Below are positions 44,542 through 55,534 of a stretch of DNA of 64,000 nucleotides, piece by piece; the first letter of the stretch is position 1, and each line of letters starts with the position of its first letter. The position numbers and the translations under genes were made by a program. The notes under the pieces were generated by a model. That model searched no databases. It was given only the letters and a program-made list of their open reading frames with translations, and was not told the origin of the DNA. Source of the DNA: Abelmoschus esculentus (taxonomy: Eukaryota; Streptophyta; Magnoliopsida; Malvales; Malvaceae); the NCBI GenBank assembly GCA_035048815.1, contig JAUCBN010000018.1:13296001-13360000 (forward strand), given 5' to 3'.

Positions 44542-46354
44542 TAACGAATTAGAAACATCAAATTCGGTGGCAGCACAATTGGCCTCTCTTACCAAGTTGG
44601 TGCAAAATATGCAACTACAACAGAATACGTATGAGGTTAAAGCCATTGATTCTTATTTCAATTTATGTGGAGGTAACCACAATTATTCTGAGTGTATGCA
44701 GAATCAAGAGGCCAACAAGTATGTCAGAAATTATAACAAAAACAATATGATGTCCAACACATACAACCCCTCATCTAAACTTTTCAAGGAGCAATCCAAG
44801 CAATACCTTGAATCCAACTACTCAACCCCCAAGATTCTAGCAATAAATGCAACATCTGCCGCAGCAGCAGGTACAATAACCAATGCTGCAGCAGTAGATA
44901 TAGTAGCCTGTAAGTTCTCTGGAAAATTCTCTGAAAGCATTCATGATGAAAACTAAATCATACATGGCAGAGAACAGTAACTTCATCAAAAGAACAAATG
45001 CATTCATAAATAGGACTGAGATGAGGTTACAAAACTAAGAGGCTGCTATCAATGCACTGGAAAACCAGGTTGGGCAGTTTTCCCAAAACATCAATACTAG
45101 ACCACAAGGAGGATTACCTACAATACTAAAGTTGCTAAGGTAATAGGACATGAACAATGCAAAGCAATCACTACTAGAAGTGGTCTACAACTGAAAAAAA
45201 AGGTAGAAAGCTCAGCAGCCAAAGTCCCACCACAAGAACCAGAAAAGGAGAGCTTGGATGTTGAACAAACTGATCATGAAAACACTGCCCCAACAGAGAG
45301 CTCGACAACACCTGAACAAGTTGTCGAGACAACGACAAACACAGTGGTTCTAGGTATTAAATTTCAATCTAAAGAAACCCTAGAAGAGATGAGACCACCA
45401 TCACCTTTCCCACAAAGTCTGAAAAGGTAAAAATAAGACCTTCAATTTAAGAAATTTCTTGACATTTTAAAGAAAGTCCATATTAACTTGCCCTTTGTAG
45501 AGGCAATTGAACAAATGCCTAATTATGATAAGTTCTTAAAAGACATTGTGTCAAAAAGAAAGAGGCTAGGTGAGTTTAAAACAGTGGTTGCTACAGAAGG
45601 ATGCATGATAATGCTACATAACCGCATGCCACCAAAATTGAAGGATCCTGAATGTTTTACAATACCTTGTGCAATTGGTAACCACTATGAAGGTAAGTCC
45701 CTATGTGACCTTGGAGCAAGCATCAATCTAAAGCCGAAATCTGTCTTTCAAAAGCTTGGAATTGGAAGGGCAAAACCCACTACTGTGATGCTCCAACTTG
45801 CGGGTCAATCATATGTGTAACTTGAAGGAAAAATCGAGGACATATTGGTAAGAGTAGACAAATTTATTTTTCTTATTGATTTTCTTGTCCTCGATTGTGA
45901 AGTAGATGAGAATGCACCGATCATCCTTGGGAGAACTTTCCTTGCCAATGGACGGACACTAATTGATGTGGAAAAAGGAGAGTTAACTATGAGGGTCAAT
46001 GACCAACAAGTCAAACTCAATGCCTTCCACAATCTAAAAAGGCATGATGATGCAGAAGAGTGCAAAGTCCTTCATACTACAGATGCAGACAAAAAGGTAT
46101 CATGTTTGAACAGACACTGTCTGGGCAGCATGCTCGGAAGAAAATTAGACATATGTTATGGCAGAATTTTTGGTAGGAAAATAAAGGCAGATGTGAAGGA
46201 AACTAATAGCACAACACATTGTCCAGACATACAGGGTGCAGTGAAGAACAAGACAAAAAGGGATGGACCTAAAGCCAATGGCCAACACTTGAAGAATAAT
46301 TCTGGCCAACAAGATACAATCACCTTGGGGATGCATTTGCATGCACTCCACTAG
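44542..46354 (+). pseudogene. gag-protease of the non-autonomous Athila-derived element, plus-strand copy (5'-truncated)
   Basis: It starts inside gag at LNELETSNSVAAQLASLTKL, equivalent to about 42357 in the minus-strand copy, so roughly 0.8 kb of 5' gag plus the whole 5' LTR and primer site are absent. It continues through a knuckle-like CGGNHNYSECM and NTYNPSS. A frame break follows after 44956, then MPNYDKFLKDIVSKRKRLGE and the retropepsin-like SLCDLGASINLKPKSVFQ (DLGAS loop kept). A stop lies in SYV*LEGKIED at 45820, then FIFLIDFLVLD and IILGRTFLANG. It ends near the stop at 46352. No RT or integrase follows. Confidence 0.87.
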
Positions 46355-46847
46355 TGACATAATCTCTTCCATTATCTTTCTATTTTTGTATTAGGATTAG
46401 TTTAGTTTAGATTTACTTTCTATAATTATTTTTTCTTTAATTAATTCTCTTGTTTATTTTTTAGGACAATAAACAAGAATAAAGGAGAAAAAGTTCATAG
46501 TAGGAATTTTGCTGAGGCAGTAAACAATTTCAGAGCCGCAATAGTCCCAATAGGCAAAAACAACGTAACGGCTATTCTCCCGAGATTCCCGCCGTGGCGG
46601 TAAATGCAAACGGTAGTAAAAGTTAAACAACTATCAAACGGCTAGTGGTTGAAAAACAGTGACACTACCGAGGCCTATATAAGCAATCTCTCTCTCTTGA
46701 ACTATTCACTCTTGCATTCTTATTTTCTTTAGATTTGTTTGCTAATCTTGTTCTCAAAATATTATCTGCCTACTCATAAACCTTCTTGCAATTTTCAGAA
46801 AATCTTCAAGAAAATCTCCAAGAACCTCATCTCTCAAACACTTACTC
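46355..46847 (+). other. Spacer between gag-protease and ORF3, plus-strand copy
   Basis: Non-coding. It contains AGGCCTATATAAGCAATC (near 46671), an internal TATA-like element about 170 bp before the ORF3 start, which could give ORF3 its own promoter (inference). Confidence 0.45.
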
Positions 46848-48367
46848 ATGGACACCTACAGACGCTTTGCCCCAGCCGCTGTTGAACATCGATTTAACAG
46901 GTCTTTCATTGCTCGACAATTATGGGAGGAACAAGGGTTCCAACATTCTGAGGAAGAAAATTTCAGCATCGAAAACTACTTGATTGATAAGATAAAATAT
47001 CAAGAGTGAGAGATTTTCTACTTACAACCAATCTAGGCCAATGCCACCATCGTGTGGGAATTATATGCGTACGGCCCAAGTAAGGACTCTCTCTTTATCC
47101 ACTGCCGAGGCAGGCCTGTCAAGATCGATGCTGAGATAATCAACGATTTTTACGGCCTTGTCCTTATACGTGATGTCCATGCCAAATTCATGGACGATGT
47201 CACCGCTGAAGATTATGAGTTGATTAAAGACGATCTTTGCTAAACAATACCCCGTGGGAATCCGTTGCCCATAAAGGATCAGTAGCAAGGCAAAGTCTGA
47301 AACCCGAGGCTAAGCTTTGGAACACTTTTGTAAAAAGAAGCCTCATCCCAACCTCCCATAACAGCAAGGTGGACCGAAGGAGATTGGGGATCATCCAATC
47401 GATCATCAATAAAAGGAGCATCAACGTTGGAGAAATTATTTTACGAGAAATTTACGAATGCGGTAAGAAGGATAAAGGCCCTTTATATTTTCCTTCTTTA
47501 AACACTGGTATTTGTAATGCTGCAGGTATACCCACTGTCGAGACATATGAATTCACAACCAGTAGAATAGGATGGACCAAAGACTTCTACCACACGATCA
47601 TGCAAATCACGCAAGTAGAACTAGTCCAGGCAACTCCGCAGTAGTTCCTTGCCAATACTTCTATCGGGGCCCAGCACACAGCAGACATGCTTGATACTGC
47701 CCACACCACTGCCGCAACAGACCCATACCAAGAGATTCTACAAAAGATGGCCGCCATGGATTTTAGGTAGCAAAAATACATGGAGTATCAAAGAGACTTC
47801 AACATCACACTTGCTAAAACGATGCTCCACAACTTTCTAGACCAAGGGGTGCAGTTTCCAGAATTTCCAACCAACATGTTCGTGACAGCTACACCTTCAG
47901 AGACAACACCAACTCCAGGAAGACTGAGACCATTCTTCCCCACAGGCCTTCAGCAACAGTTTTACGCTGCTGGCCCATCTAGGGTAGCAGATTCTGCCGG
48001 GGCATCATTTGCCAACAGAAGACCTTCTAAGAGGAAGGCAGTCTTCAGCACTCCCCCAAGATCCCGCATCATCATGGGTTGTCTATCCGAAGAGATAGAT
48101 GCCTATGTACACCAAATTTCAGACACTGTCGGGCCGACCATTCACCATGCTTGGGTAGATCCAGAAAATGATGTAGGGACTGATATAATGGAGACCGAAG
48201 ATGAAGAAGAAGAAGAGGTCAACGCTTCCATGCAACGAACAACACCCATAAGAGTCCAGCCACCAAGACAAGCAAAGTCTCATCCATCGCCATCACCAAG
48301 GACGCAGCAATCAGCAGCAAGATCCAGAAAATTAATTATGGAAGACAGCTCTTTGGAGTCCTTATAA
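46848..48367 (+). pseudogene. ORF3, resembles the 'putative plant transposon protein' domain; broken
   Basis: From ATG 46848 (MDTYRRFAPAAVEHRFNRSF) the product continues in shifting frames. Next come SIENYLIDKIKYQE, then IVWELYAYGPSKDSLFIHCR with VKIDAEIINDFYGL, then LKPEAKLWNTFVKRSLIPTS with VDRRRLGIIQSIINKRSINV and GEIILREIYECGKKDKGPLY. This block resembles a plant-specific domain often annotated as putative plant transposon protein, found in retroelement-associated frames. The C-terminus is hydrophilic: acidic EDEEEEEVN, then Pro/Ser/Arg-rich RVQPPRQAKSHPSPSPRTQQ. At least four frameshifts or stops occur between 46990 and 47780. Its function is unknown to me. Confidence 0.75.
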
Positions 48368-49225
48368 TTTTTTTATGTTGCTTTTATAATTGCTTGTTTC
48401 CTTATTTGTTACCTATTGTTGCCCCTAATTTAAGCATTAAGGACAACACTTGGTTCGAGTTTGGGGGTGTAGAGCCACTACCGAGGCCTTACCATGAAAA
48501 ATGAGTTTTTAAGTGATAAAATTTTATTTTTTATGTCCACCACTTTACTTTAATTTGTTGCCTACACTTTTGCACTGCCCATCATCAGTATTGTTTTAGT
48601 TTATTCTTTTAAGGCAATAGAAATCTTTCTCCTTACCATAGTTAGGTTCTGTTTTAAAGGCTTAATTCTAGGATACTTAAGGAGAAAACTTAAAAGCTTA
48701 CTATAAGGATGAACTTAAACCACTTTTGAGAACTTGTTTGGCTATAAGAATTCTTTTAATAAACTTATGTGATAAAGACTTAGATCTTTGGAAAGGTGAC
48801 TAGAGGTGCCTATCACTGGCTCTAGGAAATACTCTTCTTCATGCTAGAGGTGACCGAAATTGGCTCTAGTATGTTTAAAAGAATAGCACAAGAGATAAGA
48901 AAATAAAAAGGAGAAAACACAATCCTTGAGGTGCCCGAAATTGGCTCAAGAAATTGTTGTTTTAAGAAGAGAACACTAAACCCAAGTCTTTTTGTCTTGA
49001 ACTTAGAGTTTATATAAGAAAGCACTTAATCAAACTTGTCCAAAAAAACGCACACACTCACAAAACCTTATAGTTTATCTTCTAGGTAAACCCATAGATA
49101 ACCGAAAAGTTAAGTCTAACGAATGGACATGGTTATGGTAGGGAGAATAGATGGAAATATAAGACCAAGAATGAATAAAGTTTGACAAATTGATGATTTG
49201 CATTGCTTGAGGACAAGCAATAATT
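48368..49225 (+). other. 3' non-coding internal region of the plus-strand copy
   Basis: No frame. It is co-linear in reverse with 39017-39863. It contains repeated AGAGGTGCC/GAGGTGCCCGAAATTGGCTC words near 48800-48950. Confidence 0.6.
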
Positions 49226-49239
49226 CGAGTTTGGGGGTG
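49226..49239 (+). other. Polypurine tract
   Basis: CGAGTTTGGGGGTG directly precedes the LTR start TGATAAGTGC. The same word precedes the LTRs starting at 50725 and, in reverse, 39016. Confidence 0.8.
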
Positions 49240-50554
49240 TGATAAGTGCTCAACTCACTATCACTTTCTACACTTTTCATGAGCATTAATCATCAATTCT
49301 ACACCTACTTGTACCAATGCATAGACTTAATGTGATATATTTACGGATTATGCTATTAAAGATAATATTTACAGAAAAGGCAAGCTTTACTGTATTTTTG
49401 TATCTATGCAGGAAGAAGCATTGCCACGGTAGCAAACTGTGGTCGAGGCAGGACCTGATACCGAGGCAGCAGAGGACAAGTAGCAATATGGTAGGCAAGC
49501 TAAGGATAAAAATGATGAGAACGTTGCTGGATAAGAAATCCAAGGATCGGAGCTGGAAAACACGAGGAAAGCCCAAAGACAAGGCCACAAGGGAACACCT
49601 TCTAGAAGGAATAAAACTTGGAAATATTTGATTTATGTAAATGACTTGTTCCCTACTCCAAGTTGTATTCTACTTAGGTAATGTTTTCCCTAGGCCAAGC
49701 CTATATAAGGCATAACCGTCCAAGGGAAGAGAGCATACAATTAGATTCAGAACTTTTAGTTTTTCTTTTTTTCTACATTATGTTCTAATTTTATTTCGGC
49801 TTAGGTAAAGGTTGTAAAGTATTAGTATGAGGAAGTCAAACTTTGTTTCTTGTTTCCAATGCAATGAAATATCAAAGTTTGCTTATTCTTTGTTATTCCT
49901 TGTTCTTACATTCAATCTCGGGAGAGAAGTTTGTAAGTCATCCATTTATCTAATATTGGAAGTGCTAGATTCAAGAAAGGAATAAGTACAGTGTTTCTAT
50001 CACGGAACATAACTCGGCCTAGGGATAGGTTTTGAGTTTCAGTGGCTAATAAAAGTGTAGGATTGATTGGTGATTATAATTGATTCACATCGGGAGATAT
50101 CATCAAGGACTGGTCATCAATAGTACTTCGACTTAGGGATAAGCGGAGTCATCTAAGGACACCTTGCCGAACTTTGGTAAAGTCTACCCAAGAGCATGGG
50201 ATTGCCGCGGTAGACGAGTATCTTTACTGTCGAGGCAGTAACCTGCAGTTCTACCGAGGCAGTGTTTGCAATTGCATTGGATAGAAACGAGTTGATTAAA
50301 TCCACTATACAACACAACTGGATCCTAGCCTTCTTATTGATCTGAATTTTCTATCTTTATTTAGTTTTTCGTATTTAGTTCAATCACAACCCAATCACTT
50401 GTGTTTTTATTTTGTTTTCTTTTACAGAGCAAGAAGATCAAAGGAAGCATATTAAGTAGACCAATCCCTGTGGAGACGATACTTGATACTCATCACTTTA
50501 TTATTTGGTGACGTGTTCACTTGCACTAAAATTGTGCATGTCTAACACGCATCA
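49240..50554 (+). mobile_element. Intact 3' LTR of the plus-strand copy, 1,315 bp
   Basis: It starts TGATAAGTGCTCAACTCACT and ends CTAACACGCATCA. It has a TATA box at 49702-49708 in GCCAAGCCTATATAAGGCAT, several TGCC(GA/GC)GGCA palindromes, and a polyadenylation-like AATGCAATGAAAT region. It is the reference copy for the partial LTRs at 38850-39016 and 43305-44497. Confidence 0.88.
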
Positions 50555-50724
50555 GTCACTAAGACTTATAGTCCAATTCCGAGGAACGCCTAGAACCAAG
50601 AAGATGCCAAGTCAAGAAAGGAACTCTTCCGCGGCAGGCATAACGATATATTGCATTAAAATTCCCTACTTAAACTTATCTTTTGCATTGCTTGAGGATA
50701 AACAATAGTTCGAGTTTGGGGGTG
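50555..50724 (+). mobile_element. 3' end of the internal region of a second related element, with purine tract
   Basis: About 170 bp end with TGCTTGAGGATAAACAATAG, then CGAGTTTGGGGGTG. It is the counterpart of 49200-49239 and immediately precedes another LTR. The rest of this element lies to the left of, or was displaced by, the plus-strand copy. Confidence 0.7.
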
Positions 50725-52067
50725 TGATGAGTAACTAAAAGTCCTCAATTTTTATATCATTTCTCCACTCATTTATTTCCAATAAAGACAGAATTAAATG
50801 TAATAATAAATACTTCTGATTATTTTCTACATCTTAGTATCCGAATACTACTTTTATGAATTTACCCATTAATTGGCATAAAACAGATATGTTTGATAGT
50901 TTTCTTTCTTAGACAGGAAACTAGATCACATAAAGAGCCAAAGAAGAAAATAGATGCTGAATTACACAGAAGAAGCATCTGCCATGGCAGCGTTCTAAAG
51001 ACTGTCGCGGCAACATAAAAGACGACAAGTGATGCTCAACAGGAAAAGAAAAAGATACCGAAAGACAAAGAGTAAAAGAAAGAAGATAACTTAGTTAGGA
51101 GGTTGAGCCCAAGTCAAACCATGGGAAAAGATATTTTAGGAAATAAGATTTATTTAATATAATTTAATTAGGAATTAGATTTCTTTTCTGTTTAGAACTC
51201 TTTACTTACATGGAAAGATCAACTTAGGGCTTGGCCTATATAAGGCACTTATTAGGTTTAGGTTTAAGAAAGGAGAAATCGGTTTTCACACATAACATAT
51301 CCTTAGCTGCCGACCATAATATGTTCTAAACTCCTTTGGTGGTTTAGATTATTATGGAGTAGATGGAGAGGAAGGTTACATTGTTATTGATATTTATTAA
51401 TGCAAAACTTATTTCATTATTTATTCTTTCTAGGTACTTAATTTTCTCTGCATATGAGATCGAGATGATAAGTATGTGAAGAAATATTCATTTGTCTAAT
51501 TCGGGAGAGTTAGGCTCAAGAAATGAGAGAATACGATCTTTGCTCAAGGGCATTGACTAATCCGGTTAGGATTTCAGCGACTCACAAGACGCATGTGAGG
51601 TTGTTATCTACTTTTAATTAACACCGGGAGGTATCATCAAGACACGAGGATTTCAACAGTTCTCTTTGCTTAGGGATAAGGAAGAAACATATAAGGATGC
51701 TCTGTCGAACTATGAAAGGTTGAATTGTCGACAAGTCATAACCCCGCCTAGGCAACTACGGCGAGCCTTTGTGCGATCTACCGAGGCGGCAGTTCAACCC
51801 ATTGTATTAATAAGTGGAGTAGAAATATAACTGGATTCTCCTCTACAAAACATTCAATCTAACCTCGTCTTTCTCATTATTATCTTTCTATAACTTAGTA
51901 TAGTTTAGTTAATGCAGTTAATCCATTCCATCAATTACTTGTGCTTTTAGTTTTCTTAAGTGCAGTTATAAGAAGTATTAGAATCGACTCAGTCTTCGTG
52001 GGATCGATATCTTAAATATTACAATCTGAGAAAGGTAAAATTAACACGGACTCCATAGCCTACATCA
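50725..52067 (+). mobile_element. 3' LTR of the second related element, 1,343 bp
   Basis: It starts TGATGAGTAACTAAAAGTCC after the purine tract and ends CCTACATCA. It is diverged from but alignable with 49240-50554: TTGGCCTATATAAGGCAC with TATA at 51237-51243, GGTATCATCAAG, and CTACCGAGGCGGCAG. No coding sequence. Confidence 0.82.
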
Positions 52068-52927
52068 ATATACTTGTCCAGCTTAACTGAATGTAACGAG
52101 ATGCAGAACCAAACAAACAAATATATCATCAAGCTTAAGTCTCTAACATCTATGTCTCTTTGAATGATTTCCCCTGAAAGGCTATGAGGATAACAGTCTT
52201 CTTACTTCTTGTCATTTTCGGCCTTATCAACAGCTTCATCGAGGTCAAATACCTTGTAATCTTTGGTTTCTTCATGATTAGCAACCCGTTAGTTCAATGA
52301 ACTAATGAAGTCCTTTCAATATAAAGTTGAAACATGGCTTTGGCGAGATGGATTACTTTAAAGCCCCTAGAAAAGTGTAAGCAATCTCTAGCAAAGAATT
52401 GATTCTATTAATTGTTTTCTATTTGTTTGGATCCTAAAACCTCAACATGATTGTTATATGGGTAGCAACATTCAATATGCTTGTGTATTCATAAAGTTGT
52501 CGACTTACCTTCAATGACTATAGCTTGGGTATTTTACTTATCTAAAACTTCTATCTTTTTAGATTAATTCTTTATTATGTTTGAATGTATATGATGATGT
52601 AAAACGTAAACAAACAACAAACGAAATGCAAATGTATGAATGCAAATGCGTGAATGCATAAGAAGGTACATCAATCCATTAAGGTATTACTCTTAGAAGT
52701 AGTTCTTCATTGGATACCGAAGATCCTTATTATGAAAGATTTAGAATTTTATCAAGAGTATATCTTATCTTGAGTACCAACTTTTCCCTTGATCAGCCAT
52801 AAGAGTCTCAATCTTAATTCTTATACTGGCGCAAAGCTTCAACTTTATTGGTTAACATCTCACATTTGACTAAATCTTAGATTTTTGCCATGAAACTCTT
52901 GTCCATCATGTCTCGTTCTTTGAATAT
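52068..52927. other. Unassigned, no gene seen
   Basis: Mixed-composition DNA with short broken frames only. A tract near 52600-52660 repeats ATGAATGCAAATGCGTGAATGC words. It may be an internal piece of another retroelement, but I see no diagnostic motif. Confidence 0.4.
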
Positions 52928-54080
52928 TGATGAATGCCCAAAATTCCTCATATTTTATACCATTTCCCACTAGATTATTGCTAATAAAGACAGGATTAGA
53001 GGCGATAATAGATATTTCTTCGTATTTTCTATATTTCACCATCCGAATAAGGATTTCATGAATTTATCTATTATTTGGCATAAAACAGATGTATTTGATG
53101 GTTTTCTTTCTTAGACAGAAAACAACATCATAGGAATTGTCAAACAAGAAGATGGATGCTGGAAGCTAAAGCTGAAATGCAAAAAAGCACCCGCCTTGAC
53201 AGCATTTTGAGGCTGCGGCAGCGCCGGGAAAACAAATATTGATATTATAGGCGATCTGAAGAGAAAAATAAGGTGAATTTTTTAAGACAAGTGGCACAAA
53301 AATCAGAGCTGGGAAACACACGAAAAGTCAAGGTCAAAGGTCACGCTAGAAAAGAATCCTAATAGGAATAAACTTGGAAATAGAACAAATATTTTTATTT
53401 ACGTACTTAACTTGTGTTTTACTTCAAGTTGTATTCCGACTTAGGAATGGTTTGCCCTAGGCCAAGCCTATATAAACCATAGTCGCCCAAGGAAGAGAGA
53501 TCATACTACATATCGAAGATTAGAGAATTCACCTTAGATTTTAGAGTTGTAATTTTCTTTAGGCTTAGGTGAAGGTTGTAGAGTATTAGTATGAAGAGAT
53601 TGAACTTTGTTTCTTGTTTCAATGCAATAAAATATCAAACTTTGCTTATTCTTTGCCATTCTTTGTTCTTGCATTAAAGCTTGAGAGAGAAGTTTGTAAG
53701 TGATCCATTTATCTAATATCGAGAGAGTTAGATTCTCAAAAGGAATAAGTATGGTGTTTCAATCGGGAAACACTAACTCGGCCTAGAGATAGGTTAAGAG
53801 TTTTAGTGGCTAAAAGAAGTGTGGGATTGGTTAGTGATTATAATTGATTCACGCTGAGAGGTATCATCAAGGACTGGTCATCAATAGTACTTCGACTTAG
53901 AGATAAGCGGAGGCATTAAAGGATACTTTGCCGAACTTTGGTAAAGTCTATCCAAGAGCAAGAGATTGTCGCGGCGGATGAGCATTATCGCTGTCGAGGT
54001 AGTAATCTGCAGTACTGCCGAGACAGTGTTGTGCAATTGCATTGGACATAAACAAGTCAATCGAATCCACTATACAACAC
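52928..54080 (+). mobile_element. LTR of a third related family member, 3'-truncated
   Basis: It starts TGATGAATGCCCAAAATTCC and is alignable with both preceding LTRs: AATAAAGACAGGATTAGAGG, GCCAAGCCTATATAAACC with TATA at 53469-53475, GGTATCATCAAGGACTGGTC, and TCCACTATACAACAC. It stops at ACAACAC, where the intact LTR continues for about 240 bp more. It is cut there by a copia-like LTR. No purine tract precedes it, so it is a 5' or solo LTR. Confidence 0.78.
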
Positions 54081-55534
54081 TATTAGACTATGCCCAAAGA
54101 CCAATCATATGATGATTGTATGGACACTTTTATTTACCAATTTTATTGAATAAAGGCATTGCCATTGTTGTTTTCAGATATATGTGTCAATGTATAACAT
54201 AAACTAAGAAAAAATAAGGTCCATATAATAATATATGTATTATTATTAAAAGATTCTTAAACAAGTATTATTATTGGTATGGACAATAATAAAACGCTTA
54301 AGACTAACATGTGATTAATTGATGACAATGAATTGTCATTAACATACAAATGCCAGAATTAATACATGAATATAATAGTAGAGAATAATATATTAGATTG
54401 ACCCATTATGAGCATATATCTTGGATTATTATGTGACGGTCACGATATTGCTCATAGTGACAACTATATGTATGATCCTTAGACTTGAGATTATTACTAT
54501 CTCAACATTTGTTATTTTATGTCTTGATGCAGTTAAACGTGTTTCGTTATTAGTTACACTATAAAAACTGACATTGGACATATTACAATGTATGTAGCAA
54601 GATATGAATGATCAAGATAGGATTTGTCCTTCCTACATAATAGGAAAATATATCAAAGGCCGCTTGATTGAGTGAGACTAGAAATACATGGCCATGCTTG
54701 AATACATTGATATGAGATATCACAAATTATTCATTAAAAGAAGTCCACTCTAGATATCAAGAAACATTAAAAATAGGCCATACAAGTGTGACTATTCCAA
54801 GACTTGTGCCTATTAAAGATATAAAAGGACAAAAGGATATAATACATTAAAAGAGTTGGTCACGGACATGATACATCAAATCATGATCTCTTGTACCTTA
54901 GATGACAATGATATATTGCTAGATGTCACTCATTGTTTTTAATATTAGAATTGTTCTAATATTATTACTAACGTTACAATGAGCTTACAGGGTCATATCC
55001 AATGATTGAAACGGAGCAAAAAATATATATAAATATAAGTAGATTATATTTAATCTTGAATTTTAAATAAAGGATATAATTAAAATAATTATATCTCTTT
55101 TAAATTCGAATTAAATATAGATTCTGAAATTGGAGGAAATAATTAAAGTAATTATTTCCTATAAACCAATTCAGAATTAAACTCTTATACCTAGGGTTGC
55201 ACCTATATAAAGGATAAATTGGTCTAGCATCCATAACACAAAATTTCGAATTCCCAAACCTAAGAATCACAAAAAACTGTCTTTCGAGATTTTACTCTCT
55301 CAACCGGGTGAACTGAGTAGAGGTCGAGACGATATTTATGGAGGCTAAAGATTTAAATTGTCGAACGATCGTGATTGTAGCAAATTCAATTGTTGTTTTT
55401 GCTGCTTATCAAGGAACCCAATGTAAGTCATCGCTTCTCTTCCTCCTGATTTTTGATTAAAAGTACATGGATCACTAAAAAGATCGTCGTAATTTTGTTT
55501 TGCTGCGCCATGGGGTGTGCCAACGGTCCCAACA
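54081..55534 (+). mobile_element. Copia-like LTR, about 1.45 kb
   Basis: It starts TATTAGACTATGCCC (TG decayed to TA) and ends GTGCCAACGGTCCCAACA, with a TATA box in CACCTATATAAAGG near 55200. The TGTTAG...AACA type of termini and the length suit a large copia-type LTR. Flanking 5-mers (AACAC left, CAAAA right) do not match, and the two sides are different DNA, an LTR and a satellite. It is therefore either a product of ectopic recombination or has lost a flank. Confidence 0.6.
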
